DNA from: Beta vulgaris subsp. vulgaris
Taxonomy: Eukaryota; Streptophyta; Magnoliopsida; Caryophyllales; Amaranthaceae
Reading direction: 5' to 3'
NCBI RefSeq assembly: GCF_026745355.1
Contig: NC_079208.1
Coordinates: 60,188,892-60,252,891 of the forward strand
DNA length: 64,000 bases
Part shown: piece after piece, positions 11,474 through 21,736 of the stretch
Layout: the number at the start of each line of letters is the position of its first letter
How positions within the stretch are numbered: position 1 is the first letter of the stretch
The notes under the pieces: model-generated
The model's database searches: none
Told to the model about the DNA's origin: nothing
The model's input: only the letters and a program-made list of their open reading frames with translations
Translations under genes and position numbers: made by a program

Positions 11474-11716
11474 CTTCATCCGTTTCCTAAAGATCTTCCT
11501 TGTTACTATTCCTACAAATACCAAGGAGGATCTATTTGCGTGGGGTATGGGATGGGTAAAGTAGAAGAGAGAAATGAGTTAAGATAAATAAACAAATAAA
11601 AAGGGGTTAAAGTAGGAGAGAGAAACAGAGTAAAATTGAATTAATAATGCAATGGTGGACCATATGATAAACGCACTTAAACGAAAAGAGGGAAGATCTT
11701 TAGGAAACGGAGGAAG
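11474..11716. mobile_element. Stowaway-like MITE in copia remnant
   Basis: Ends CTTCATCCGTTTCCTAAAG and TTTAGGAAACGGAGGAAG, TA flanks at 11472-11473 and 11717-11718; 243 bp. The TIR continues AAGATCTTCC / GGAAGATCTTT. Confidence 0.85.
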
Positions 11717-11799
11717 TACATACTTAAAAACACACTCAATTCATATGTAAACTGCATAAAAGAGAACCAGTAATGAAAGAATTAAGGGGATGGATCACT

Positions 11800-14344
11800 T
11801 CAAAATCCATGAGTCCCAAGCTTAAGTATGCTATCATTAACCCGACGACAATTCTTTCTGATTTGGCCTTCTGATCCGGCAAGAACACCAGTTCTACCAA
11901 GTATCTTCATCGAAGAAACGAATTGCGAGACATATTGTGTGTTAAGTGATGATTCAGTTAAAATTTGCTGACCACTTTTCTCAAGTGTATCTTTGGCTTT
12001 CTGAGATCCTCCCAATTCTTGTACTACTTTAGTGTATATGCTCAAGAATGTCATCATTTGAGTACCAGTCAAGGTGCTCATAGCATAGTTTAGAACATCA
12101 TTTTGAACTTGGATAAATGTCCCTTCAGTATATTGGTTTGCAGTAACAGCAGCATCCATGGCAGTCGAAACGACACCATTGATTTGTGCAGCAGTCAAGA
12201 AGTTAGTAGCAAATTCTATAACAGTATGGGGAACTTGGATTGTTGTTGATCCTGCAGAAAGGTTTGCAGTAGCCTCACTAGCTAGTGAAATGGCACCATC
12301 TCTTCTTCCATTTTCGACATCGTACCACACTCCTCCTGCCTAATTAGATTGAATGATTTAGAGCTTTGTCATACACTTTCCCTAGAGGTAAAGAACTGAT
12401 TGAATTGAACTGAAAATTAGTGTATCTTACGAAGTTTCTCAGCGAATTTCTAAAAAATCTTCACTTTCCCTAGAAGTAAAGAACTAAACGTAGGGTCTAT
12501 TCTCTTAAGCATAAAACAGCTGAACTTAACTTAAATGAATAGTAATATGTGAGAGTAACAATACTAAAGTATTGTTCAGAGCTGAACTGAACTGATTGAA
12601 TTGAACTGAAAATAAGTTGGGGAGAACATGCCCGTAGTGATATGATATGTACCTATTTGCATATATGACAACTATAAAATATTGTCATCTATACTGCTAC
12701 CTATCAGCATCTTATATACTTCCCCCATTCTTTATCTATTGCAACAATGACTACTTATGTTAGTTTCATATTTATTGTAACAATGTTATTTTTGGTTAAA
12801 AAAATAACTTTAGTTGATAATATTACCCTTGTTTTACCTTATTAAAACTATCATTAATTACCCACCAACTAATTAGTTGACAATATTACCCTTGCTTTAC
12901 CTTGCTATTTTTTATTTCCTTAATAAACAACGTGTCCAACCCCATTATGTTGCAATAGATAATGAACGGAGCAAGTGCTTGATAATAATAATATTTTCTT
13001 ATAAATATTTTCAAAGACATACATAGATACTTTATTTTATATTTTTCTCATAAGTCATAACGAGATTGTTCTTAATTTCTATATATTATAATCAAAGATG
13101 AGCATTGAAAACTGTGAAAATTCAAGCATCACGTACTCCCGTACTCTAATTATTAGTAGGTTGTCCTAACTCCTACAAATAGATGTATGAAACTATGAAT
13201 AATATTTGCTCTATGAGTATTTTGCTTACCAGAAAAATTGCAACTCTAGTCGATATGACAATGATATCCGCACACGAGACAACTTGTGGGCACCTTCGCT
13301 CCAAAATTGCCTTGATTGTGTCTATAATATCATAACCTCTAACAATGTGTTTAGGCCATGCAGTTTTCTCTGTGTTGCTTCCATCCAACAAAATGGACGC
13401 ATCACATCCCTTATTTTACAAAGACAAGATAATTAAGCATCAATTAGACTAGCATGTAGTACCATCAAACTTATTAACACGAAATTACAAATTTTTTAAG
13501 TAAACAAAAATTATTAAAAGAGACTGTCTGATTTTAATATAAAATTAGACCTAGTCACTAGCTATGTTTGGAGAAGCATTTTAGTTACGTACCTTAAATG
13601 ATAAGTTGCTAACATATTTTAGGTGCTAACATATTTTAGGTGCTAAAATGATTTGTAGTGTTTAGGGAGCACCTAAAATAAAATTTCAGGTGGCTAAAAT
13701 GACTTAAATAATAAGTTTGAAAATTTACCTTTTCAATATCAGGTGACTGGAATTTTGGAAAATCTTTCCAGAATTTTGACAACTAATTTTGCTAAAATAA
13801 TTTATCAACTTAATCAACTAATTTTGCCAAACAGTTAAACTAATCAACTACCTTATCAGTTCTAGCACCTTATCAGGTTTTAGCTTTATCTTATCAGTTT
13901 CAATTAACTTATCAGTTTCACTTTATTTTCAGCTAGTAATGCCAAACAGAGACACTAAATGAATTAAATTATTTACCAAAAGAAATTAACCTAGCCATTA
14001 TTGGGCTAATTCTCTTTCTAATATTCGGCTTACCATTGTCTAATCTTAATTTAATAGTAGGCGGTCTCTTATAAGACAAACTCTTAAAATAAATGATGCA
14101 GAAACATTACCCTAACAAAGCAGTCATGAAACTGTAATAGAAGAAGGGCTGCTACAATTGTCCTGTCATTGTTGAAAGCTGCCTTGACAATGCTGAATAT
14201 AACTTTCTCGACGTCGTTCGTCCCACACTTTCCAGTGTAAAAACCAACCTTCAATTGACCATAAGACTCACCAACGAGGGTCATTAAGAGCAGAACAATG
14301 GCTAGCGTCGCGGTACACGAAGAACGAGCCCTGGCCATGGCCAT
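11800..14344 (-). CDS. Class III peroxidase-like protein Prx1, probable pseudoenzyme (3 exons)
   Basis: Exons (minus) 14111-14344, 13230-13409 and 11800-12339, all phase 0, encode 317 residues. A signal peptide ends about SYG|QLKVGFY. Family marks are QFHDCFVR, GCDASILLDG, CPQVVSCADI, NGRRDG and a GSEGQIRKNC end. Distal His73 is present, but the distal Arg position is Leu69 and the distal Asn position is Lys98. The haem-ligand motif (GGHSVG in Prx2) is replaced by STAMDA at about 196-201. The two Cys of the region after the proximal His are also missing. Intron 3, present in Prx2, is absent. Active class III peroxidases need these residues, so haem binding and turnover are doubtful. The intact frame and good splice sites argue against a simple pseudogene. 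Convergent with gene B, divergent from gene C. Confidence 0.85.
12493..12633. mobile_element. Short MITE of the TGAACTGAA family in Prx1 intron 2
   Basis: Starts GGGTCTATTCTCTTAAG and ends GGGGAGAACATGCCCG. It contains GAACTGAACTGATTGAATTG and AATAGTAATATGTGAG, matching the copy at 6580-6709 in the opposite orientation. Confidence 0.6.
12719..12975. mobile_element. Stowaway-like MITE in Prx1 intron 2
   Basis: Ends CTTCCCCCATTCTTTATCTA and AGATAATGAACGGAGCAAG are imperfect inverted repeats that continue as TTGCAACA / GTTGCAA. TA flanks the left side and a decayed TG the right. A 35-40 bp internal segment (TTGATAATATTACCCTTG) is present twice. Confidence 0.65.
13497..14095. repeat. Dispersed repeat in Prx1 intron 1, paired with an inverted copy at 19190-19385
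   Basis: The outer parts (13497-13560 and 13958-14095) match the reverse complement of 19190-19385, including ATTATTAAAAGAGAC, GAAATTAACC and GTAGGCGGT with AGACAAACTCTT. The copy here is split by a 389-bp hAT-like MITE that is absent from the other copy. The element itself carries GAGAC-GGTCT and GGCGGTCTCTTA type ends, common in plant MITEs. Confidence 0.65.
13561..13949. mobile_element. hAT-like MITE in Prx1 intron 1
   Basis: Starts GCTATGTTTGGAGAAGCATT and ends TAATGCCAAACAG, short inverted ends. Flanks AGTCACTA (13553-13560) and AGACACTA (13950-13957) form an 8-bp target duplication with one mismatch, the hAT length. Inner sequence is rich in CTTATCAGTTTCAG motifs shared with 15087-15490. 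The uninserted paralogous site at 19190-19385 confirms the boundaries. Confidence 0.75.
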
Positions 14345-15086
14345 GGCTATAGATTTTTGTTGTAGTTTATAGAGGGATTCGAGACTACTTAGCGCAAAGA
14401 CAGGTCTTTATTCCCTAGTAAGTGTTGTATTAACGTGCCTTGATCAACTTAACAAAACATTAATTAATTAGCTTATCAGATTTATAATTATTGATGTAAT
14501 AGTCAACTAATCAGGCATGCATATTCAGTTATCAAAATATCAACTAATGAGGCATGCATTTGTTGAGAATTTTTGATGGACTCTTCAATTTTTTTGGTAA
14601 TGCCAACTATTGTATCTTTGACTTTCGGCCTAGCTAATTAGCTTTCACTTCCTTCGCTTCTAAATACCTTTTAACACTTTAATAATAGACGTTTCATGAT
14701 AAATTTAACACTTGTCGATTTATCTTGTTTTGGGTTCGCATTGTTTTATATCTCTTCACTAGCACGCTTTGAAATGCCTACTATTATGGTATGTCGGTAT
14801 CTCATAGACATCCTTGAGGCCTTGAATGTACCATGCAGACAAGTATTTCACTTATTTTCAGGAGGAAGAAAGTATTACTTTAAAAAGTGGGATTGGATTG
14901 TAGTTTTGGAAAGATAAAGCAAAAGGCTATAATATCAAAAGGTTGTATTGAAAGTCAAGGTTAGAGATCATTGACCTCAAAAAATCAAATGTAGCAAAGT
15001 TTGTTAGAAGTTATCTTGCTTTAGAGGTGGTGCATAAGGTTTTTTATACTAATTACAAAATGTAATATTCCTTAAATTGATTAAGA
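14345..15086. other. Prx1 5' flank, intergenic
   Basis: Upstream DNA of Prx1, containing GGCATGCAT repeats (about 14513 and 14551) and one worn MITE-like stretch near 14650-14880 (CTTCCTTCGCTTCTAAATACC / GGAGGAAGAAAGTATT). No gene is visible. Confidence 0.4.
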
Positions 15087-15490
15087 CACTGTTTGGGGAA
15101 GCATTTTAGGTGACTTAAATAATAAGATGCTACAATTTTAAGTCACCTTATATGATTAGTGATGTTTGGTGGAGGAACTTAAATAAAATTTAAGTCCAAA
15201 ATTTGACTGAAATTGAGTTGGAGTAAATTATAGCTTCTGAGATAAGGTGCTGAAATTTTTTTATAATTATTATTTTCTTTTTATCCTTTTAAGCCGAAAA
15301 AGATAGTTTCTTTTTATCTTTTTAAGTTTAAAAAGATATTTCAGCTACATTCATAAATAATATTACCAAACAGGTTATGTAATCAGCTAGCTTAACAGTT
15401 TCAGCACCTTAACAGTTTCAGCTGCTACCTAATCAGTTTCAGCCACCTTATCAGTTTCAGCTCCATTTCAGTCAGTTGTGCCAAACATAG
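15087..15490. mobile_element. hAT-like MITE, second copy
   Basis: Starts CACTGTTTGGGGAAGCATTT and ends GTGCCAAACATAG. It shares the start, the GACTTAAATAATAAG segment and the CAGTTTCAG-rich right part with 13561-13949, in the same orientation. Target duplication is worn (ATTAAGA / TCTAAGA). Confidence 0.65.
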
Positions 15491-15923
15491 TCTAAGATGC
15501 ATGGCAAGCACTACTTTGACATACGTGTAACAAGGATTTGGCCTTGACTTATTTCAAGTCTTCTAATAGTACAATATTATACTCGAGTTTCAAGAACCTC
15601 TATTTCTTGATTAATAAGATAATGGTACAATATTTTTATTTCTTTAATAGAATGATCAAACAAACCAAACAATTTTAAATAGTCCAACATTATCTTAAAT
15701 AATCGAAATGCATTATAAAGAACAAATGTTAAATGAATTCATGGGAGTGATTAATAATAGTCCAAAACAATTCCGAGATTAATTAAATATGAAATAGTCT
15801 TGTGACTGATCTATCAAAATTTAACTTGAAGTAGGATTGGCGTGGAGGAGTCCAGCGACTGAAATGATAATATGATGGAATGTGAGTGAGAGGAGAAAGG
15901 AATACCTGCGTAATATCTGACTA

Positions 15924-16144
15924 TTTTTTTTAAAGGTAAGGAGAAATAAGCTTCCTAATCGGATCGAAATCTCGTTCAGGTCAATCGATCTGGATTTACA
16001 GGCAAGACCTCTTGAAAGTAAGGGGAATGGTAGGGAAAAATCTCAACCTCTAAAGTGTCTCTAGTGGAGTTTGATCCCACAGGCCACAACCTCAAGGTTG
16101 TGAGATACAAACCAAACCACTAGACCAAGTACTACTTGGTGTGG
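15924..16144 (-). mobile_element. tRNA-derived SINE, longer family
   Basis: On the minus strand the head reads ACTTGGTCTAGTGGTTTGG (box A-like), then GGGATCAAACTCC (box B-like), then a body with CCCTACCATTCCCCTTAC, ending towards a T-run on the + strand at 15924. Flanks TATCTGACTA (15914-15923) and TACCTGACTA (16145-16154) make a 10-bp duplication with one mismatch. A related head sits inside the Helitron at about 35770-35870 and a plus-strand relative at 16605-16790. Confidence 0.65.
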
Positions 16145-16170
16145 TACCTGACTACCTGTATAGGCAAGAA

Positions 16171-16536
16171 TAGAGGTGTGCATGGGTCGGGCCGGCACGT
16201 GGGCCGGCCCAGCCCTTCACGATTTGGGCCCGACCCCGCTCGAGGCCTGGCCCGTTGTCTGCTTAGGTGGGCCGCGGGCCTGTCACGGTCAAGAAATTTT
16301 ATTTCCGTCCCGCGGGACGAACACTCATTTCCTTTGTTTTTTTTACCCTAAAACTGTAAAAAATACAACAGAAAACATGGGCCGGCCCGCGGTCCCGTAG
16401 GCCGAGGCTTGGAATTTTTTTTTAATTTTAAGCCCGGCCCGCCACTCATGGGCCCTGGCCAAACGCGGCACGTCATTTACTCAAGCCCGCGGGCCGAGCC
16501 CGTGAACAGGCCCGACCCGGACCATGCCCACCTCTA
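16171..16536. mobile_element. GC-rich hAT-type MITE with 8-bp target duplication
   Basis: Begins TAGAGGTGTGCATGGGTCGG and ends CCGGACCATGCCCACCTCTA, clear inverted repeats. The 8-bp GGCAAGAA occurs exactly on both sides (16163-16170 and 16537-16544). Length is 366 bp. Interior is strongly GC-rich with GGGCCGGC, GCCCGCGGGCC type palindromes, unlike its AT-rich surroundings. Ends of the form TAGRGGTG..CACCYCTA and 8-bp duplications identify hAT. Confidence 0.9.
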
Positions 16537-16604
16537 GGCAAGAATATTCATCAAAATAAAATGAGGGGAGTATAACAAAACATGTACAATTCCAAAAAAC
16601 CAAA

Positions 16605-16790
16605 CAAAACTTATGGTAAAGATTTGGCCTCATGATTTCAAGGTCATGCCGTCATGGGATCAAATCCTACTAGGGACTCTTTGGGTGTGAGATTTTCCTT
16701 ACCATTCCTCCTCCTTCCGAGAGTCTGACCTGCAAATCTGACTAGTTATATTAGTGTGAGGTGCCACTTCAGTAGGGTATTTCATTTTAC
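16605..16790 (+). mobile_element. tRNA-derived SINE-like sequence
   Basis: Plus-strand relative of 15924-16144: GATTTGGCCTCATGATTTCA, GGGATCAAATCCTAC (box B-like), then CCTTACCATTCCTCCTCC, as in the other copy. The 5' box A is worn and target duplications were not found. Confidence 0.5.
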
Positions 16791-17170
16791 AACTTTTCAA
16801 AAAACATGTACCCATCAACAACTCAACACTAAGCTGGATTTACTTGCACTCTTAGCCCACAAACAAGCCCATGATAAACCTTAAAAAGCCCAAAAGAGAA
16901 AAATTTAAGGGAGCCGAAAACGAAAGAGAAATCCAAATTGTTTTAGATAGACAAGAGATGAATGATGATCATCTCTTTCCCAAATTCTTCTATTTCTAAT
17001 TTTATTAATTAATTTATTAGTTACCACATAAAAAGTAAAAGAAAAAAGTAAAGTTTCCCATAAATATAAATTGTTCTTAGCACAAGAAAAGAAGAGAGTT
17101 TGAGAGTACCACGTAAAAAAGACAGAGAAACTGCAAAAACAAAAAGAAGATACTGAAAGATTGAAGAAAT
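16791..17170 (+). promoter_or_regulatory. Upstream region and 5' leader of gene C
   Basis: Contains several AGCCCA/AAGCCC motifs (about 16855-16893), like the promoters of genes A and B, and a purine-rich leader (AAGAAGAGAG, AAAAAGACAGAGAAAC) just before the ATG. Overall similarity to the A and B blocks is weak. Confidence 0.35.
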
Positions 17171-20100
17171 ATGAGATGGTTTTTGTTATTCTGGGTATTT
17201 TTTCTGCATATTCATCTCTTGCTAGTCACTTCAAAGTGCTCAAATTTAGGTACACTTCTTTTTTCTCTCTCCTTAACATTCAATATATTTCTGCTAAATT
17301 ACAACAATGTTTGAAGAAATAGTTTAAAGAAACTGTTAAAGATTTGTTTGTATAGTATAAAACTATTTTTTAAACTGATTGGTTGAGGTCGCAGAAATAG
17401 TTTTATACTCTATCTGATAGAGCCGATGATTGACGCTCTAGAAATTGTTTCAATGATATGACATAGGCCCTATTCTTTAAAAAAAATTTATCTAATTAGT
17501 AAGAATTAGGTTTATTAAGAAATAATCAGTTTGAATGATCTGTAAAAATCAAATGACTTCATACAACAAATACAAAATGGGAAATGAGTTAGTAAAATAC
17601 TACTACTATACTTGAAGTATGTATGTTCTAGTTTAGTAAGATTAGGGTGAATAGAAGAGGGCCTAGTATTCAGCTATATATTGTTTTTATAATATCAATA
17701 GAAGACATAATTTATTTAATTAGGAAGAAATGTTGGTCTGTGAATGATGTACAAAGATAGGATTTTTTTATAACTATAGAAAAAAAAGATGTGGTATATA
17801 AGAAATAAATTTTTCTCAATTTTGGAAGATATTAGAGATATAGGAGAAATTAGGAAATTCTTTTCTTAATATGTTGGTGAGAAATGAAAATATAATTGTA
17901 TTTAGTGTTTAGGAAAGGTTATGTCATAGTTCTTCCCTTTATATTTAGTTTACTCATTTTATTTTGAAATAAAATAAGGAAGAAGTGTAAAAGTATGAGA
18001 TAAAAATTATATAAATGAAGAGAGAAACTAAAAAATGGATGACATGAGTAAAAACTGAGGAGAAAGAAATGGAGAAGTATGTGTTAAAAAGTAAAAACGT
18101 ACTACTATAATATCTCACTGTTTAATAACTGTTATATGGTTTAGAATAGTAACCAATTCTTGTCCGGTATCATACGTTCTGGATTTTTAATGAAGTGCAT
18201 TTGAATTTTTCAAAAATAGAAATATATATATGTCTTTAAATGATTTTGTCACCCCCACAAGACCAACATGAGCATTTTAGGGAGTTGGTTAGAATTAACA
18301 TAACAAATGAGAGGTCAAGTGTTCGAGTTTTGAAATACACATTTTTACGGTTTAATGTCTCATTTGATTGCGTGGAGGAGGAGAGAGTACATGTGACAAC
18401 ATGATATCTGTTTGTCTTGGATTTCAGATATATATATAAATTGGGAAGATAAATGATGGGTTTGGAGAAAAAAATACTTTAGGATCCTAATTCCTAAGTA
18501 GGAATTAAATAAGAGCATGAAGCACACTAGATCCCTCATGACTCATGTGATTGTGTATATATTAATTTTCATCAAAAGTTATTGTGCTACTGCTGAATAG
18601 TTCATAGTGTGGCATAATATAACTTGCTAGAATAGTGTTTGTACAAGAATGTCATACTCTTCTCTCACGTAATGTGGGGGTAAAAGGCAAAACTTTTATG
18701 AGGGAAGAGTGCTAAAGAGAGCTATTGGAGATGCTCTTAAGTCCGACTAAGGGTAATTGTAGATTTCTAGGAAGATATTCCCTGACTATTCTCAATACTA
18801 AAATAGGTTTGAATACAATGTACTACGACATAGTAAGCTAATTTTAAATTAGGTAGACGATGTATAAAGAATACAATTTTTGTAATTTTTAGTTGCATCA
18901 GTTGTTTTTTCGCATTTATCGAGACGATTTTTTGAACGTCAATATATCTTATTGGGTATAGGAAAAATTTGATATTTGGAATCCTCGTATTGAGACGAAT
19001 CTAATAAGATCCCACATGACTATGTTTTTTCTTATATAATAATGCGAGGTAGCTTAACAAAGTTGATTGATGAATAGTGCCACAAAATCAAATGGTGCAA
19101 CTAGAAAAATACGGAGGTAGTATTTAAGAATAATCAAAGATTATTTACATATTATTCTAATAGTAATTCAAGAACGACTTTCAGCAAAGAGTTTGTCTCG
19201 TAAGATACCGCCTACTTTTAAATTAAAATTAGGAAAGGGTAAACTCAATATTAAAAAGAAAATTAGCTCAATGGTGACTCGGTTAATTTCTTTCAGTGAC
19301 TAGTTTAATCTATTTAGTTACTAGGTCTACTTTTATATTAAAATTAGACCGTCTCTTTTAATAATTTTTGTTCAGGAAATAACTGGTATGATGGGGTAAT
19401 TTAATAATTTCTTTCGGTGACTAGTTTAGTCCACGCAATTTCTCTTGTTCACTAACGAACTAGTTCTCCTAAAGATGAGGAGTTAGCTCATGTAGTAGAG
19501 CACTCCCCTCTGATCTTTGAGGTCAGGGGTTCGATCCTTACCCCCCAGCATTATGTTGGGGTATTTCCTTAGCATGCTTTGCATGCATTACGAGCCAATG
19601 TGCTGGTAGTTCCTACAAGGCTAATAGCCTTGGTAGGGGTAACCCTTGGGCTGACTTAATTTCCCAATAAAAAAAAAAAAACTAGTTCTCCTATAAGCTT
19701 TTTCAATAAGACCATTTTATTTGGATAAATCCTTATAGAATTAAGAAATGTGTGTTCACAAATTTTATTGTAGTAGTAAGATCTAATTGGTGTCAGAAGT
19801 GGAGTCACCAATTTTATTGATTCATTGTGATTTATATATGTTGACAATATCATGTACATATGATCCTACAGACATGCAAGTACACAATAGTGTCAAGGAT
19901 AGAGAGGCATTGTCAAGATTGCAAATAACAGCAATCAGTAAGAGAGGTGGAGGCGTTGGTGGTCATGGTGGTGGTGGTCACGGTGGCAGTGGTGGTCATG
20001 GTGGCGGAGGTGGTCATAGCATTGGTGGTGGTCATAATGGTGGCTATAGTCATGGTTATGGTGGCGGAAGAAGCGGTGGTGGTGAATCGAGTAGCGGTGG

Positions 20101-20278
20101 AAGAGGAGGACGTCGACCATATTATGGAGCTGCAACCGGAGCAGGAGCAGCAGCTGCAGCTGCAAGGAGATCCCATGGCCACCAAAGGCAGAAAGGATCA
20201 ACTTGTCCAACTGCACATGTTGGGTTAACTCTAATTTTATTTTTGTTAGGTGTAAAAATCTATTTCATTGAATTTTAA
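17171..20278 (+). CDS. Secreted glycine-rich protein, cluster gene C (2 exons)
   Basis: Exons 17171-17249 and 19872-20278, phase 1, encode 161 residues. Donor TTTAG|GTACAC; acceptor CCTACAG|AC. Exon 1: MRWFLLFWVFFLH then IHLLLVTSKCSNL, a signal peptide. Exon 2 has the motif ITAISKRGG (45-53), then a long Gly/His run with GGHGG and GGYSHGYGG units, PYYGAATGAGAAAA, a basic patch RRSHGHQRQKGS and the tail VGLTLILFLLGVKIYF near the C-terminus. It is the longest Gly-rich domain of the four and contains Tyr residues that wall peroxidases could in principle oxidise (inference). The 2.6-kb intron holds a SINE, a Tourist-like element and the inverted copy of a Prx1-intron repeat. An open frame continues upstream of exon 2 but has no signal peptide, so the spliced start is preferred. 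Confidence 0.8.
18513..18736. mobile_element. Possible Tourist/Harbinger-like MITE in gene C intron
   Basis: Begins GAGCATGAAGCAC after TAA and ends TTGGAGATGCTC before TTA. Inner parts CCCTCATGACTCA and TTTTATGAGGGAAGAG are loosely complementary. The match is short and the target duplication inexact, so this is tentative. Confidence 0.35.
19190..19385. repeat. Inverted paralogue of the Prx1 intron 1 repeat (uninserted allele)
   Basis: The reverse complement aligns with 13497-13560 plus 13958-14095 and runs straight through the point where the hAT-like MITE sits in the other copy. It lies in the gene C intron directly before the SINE at 19472. Confidence 0.6.
19472..19679 (+). mobile_element. 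tRNA-derived SINE with 14-bp target duplication
   Basis: Head GAGTTAGCTCATGTAGTAGAGC (box A) and GGTTCGATCC (box B) come from a tRNA. The body has GCATTATGTTGGGGTA and CCTACAAGGCTAATAG, and the 3' end is CCCAATAAAAAAAAA. AACTAGTTCTCCTA flanks it exactly on both sides (19458-19471 and 19680-19693). Same family as 20492-20684 and 24695-24810. It ends about 190 bp before the exon 2 acceptor of gene C. Confidence 0.9.
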
Positions 20279-20474
20279 GCTTTTTATTAGCTTATTATTT
20301 AGGTTAATTGTAGTTCAACTAGTTTAAGAGTTGCAAAACTATACCACAACCCCAATAGAAAAGAACTCATAATGCATTACTAATTATGTAATATAAAGAA
20401 TATTTCAACGAAATTGATATTTTTTTTCTATGATTAATATGTTATATTAGAATATATGTACATAAAGGGCTTTC
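20279..20474. other. 3' flank of gene C
   Basis: AT-rich 3' UTR and downstream DNA of gene C up to the next SINE; the first bases (TTATTAGCTTATTATTTAGG) resemble the 3' flanks of A and B only loosely. Confidence 0.35.
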
Positions 20475-20491
20475 ATCTATCATACAATCGT

Positions 20492-20684
20492 AAGGATGAG
20501 GAGCTAGCTCATGTGGTAGAGCACTCCCCTCTTATCCTTGAGGTCAGGGGTTCGATCCTTATTCCCAGCATTATGTTGGGGTAATTTCCTTAGCATGCAG
20601 CCAATGTGCTGGTAGTTCCTACAAGGCTAGTAGCCTTGTTAGGGGTTAACCCTTGGGCTGACTTAATTTCCTAATAAAAAAAAA
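20492..20684 (+). mobile_element. tRNA-derived SINE with 17-bp target duplication
   Basis: Same family as 19472-19679: GAGCTAGCTCATGTGGTAGAGC, GGTTCGATCC, ACAAGGCTAGTAGCC, A-rich 3' end. ATCTATCATACAATCGT is exactly repeated at 20475-20491 and 20685-20701. A stretch around GCATGCTTTGCATGCATTAC seen in the first copy is shortened here. The perfect duplication suggests a young insertion. Confidence 0.92.
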
Positions 20685-20701
20685 ATCTATCATACAATCG
20701 T

Positions 20702-21483
20702 TGGCCTAGAAACTGCCGGGATCGGGCTTGTGTGTAAATATTTGAATTAAAAATTGGTGAGCTGTAGTGATAATATCAAGCAACAAAAAAAAGTGGCATG
20801 TAAATAATACACAAATTGTGGAACGAGAGATTTAATATATAAAATCAAGATATCTTTCTACAAATGTAAATTTTCCTAGTAATTTTGGTTATAATTATTT
20901 CGCTTCGTCTCTCTGATCTCTTATTTTCCATCCAACTTGTACAAAATACTAAACTAATTAATACAATTTGTATAAATTATATATCCCAACCTATAATCTC
21001 TCCTTCTTTATAAGATAGGCTTAACTTGATATCACAAATGAATTGAACATGAACACAAGGGTTTACAAGTATCTCTTGATGAAAAGGCACCTTTTTGTCT
21101 CTGGTGAAAATGTAGGTATTTGTTTCATTCTTTCTGAGTAGATAATTTATTATCAAAATTATGTGTTGTCAAATATATAAGTCAAAGTGTTGCGATGAAT
21201 AAATATCGAAAAAAATGTATACATTTTCATCGAGGGTCAGCTTAGAAACCTTATAGAATATTATTGAGGATTTTAAGTACCTTCACATCCTAAGTCACTC
21301 AACTAACATTGTTACCAACCATTACTATTTGCTTCATTAAGAAGAAAAAGAAAGGATATGATAAAGGGTTATAAAGAGGATGAAAAGGTTTCTCTTTGAT
21401 TAAAAATGTTGTTTGGTTAGGAACATTAAAAAAATGACAAATTATTATTATTATTTAATAATAATAATAATAATAACAATAAC

Positions 21484-21531
<48 letters not shown>

Positions 21532-21736
21532 CCTACAACCATGGGTTTATCCTCCTTAACAAACTCTTGGTCAAAGTCTATATAAATGTTTATTCATTTA
21601 TTAACGCAAGTGAAAAATGAAACCACTTTCAATAACTCATTCGAGTTTTATTAATGCAAGTTTTTCTGATGTCAAAAAAAAATTAAGCTCATAAAATTAC
21701 AAGAGATAAACAACACAATTTAAAAGTAAAAGGAGC
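20702..21736. other. Intergenic DNA between genes C and D, with an AAT microsatellite
   Basis: No coding sequence is visible. An AAT/ATT trinucleotide microsatellite lies at about 21442-21530, interrupted by AACAAT units. The region ends in the promoter and leader of gene D (AAAGTAAAAGGAGC before the ATG). Confidence 0.6.

Noticed and set aside
19473..19560. tRNA gene (box A and box B present)
   Set aside because: The same head occurs in three copies each with an A-rich 3' end and target duplications, and no proper cloverleaf can be completed; it is a SINE.
19913..20228. Antisense and shifted frames across the Gly-rich exons (for example Val- or Thr-rich peptides)
   Set aside because: They are shadows of GGT/GGC-rich coding DNA read in other frames.
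19787..20278. A longer single-exon form of gene C starting at 19787
   Set aside because: That start lacks a signal peptide and has no counterpart in genes A, B or D; the exon 1 at 17171 with matching phase is better.
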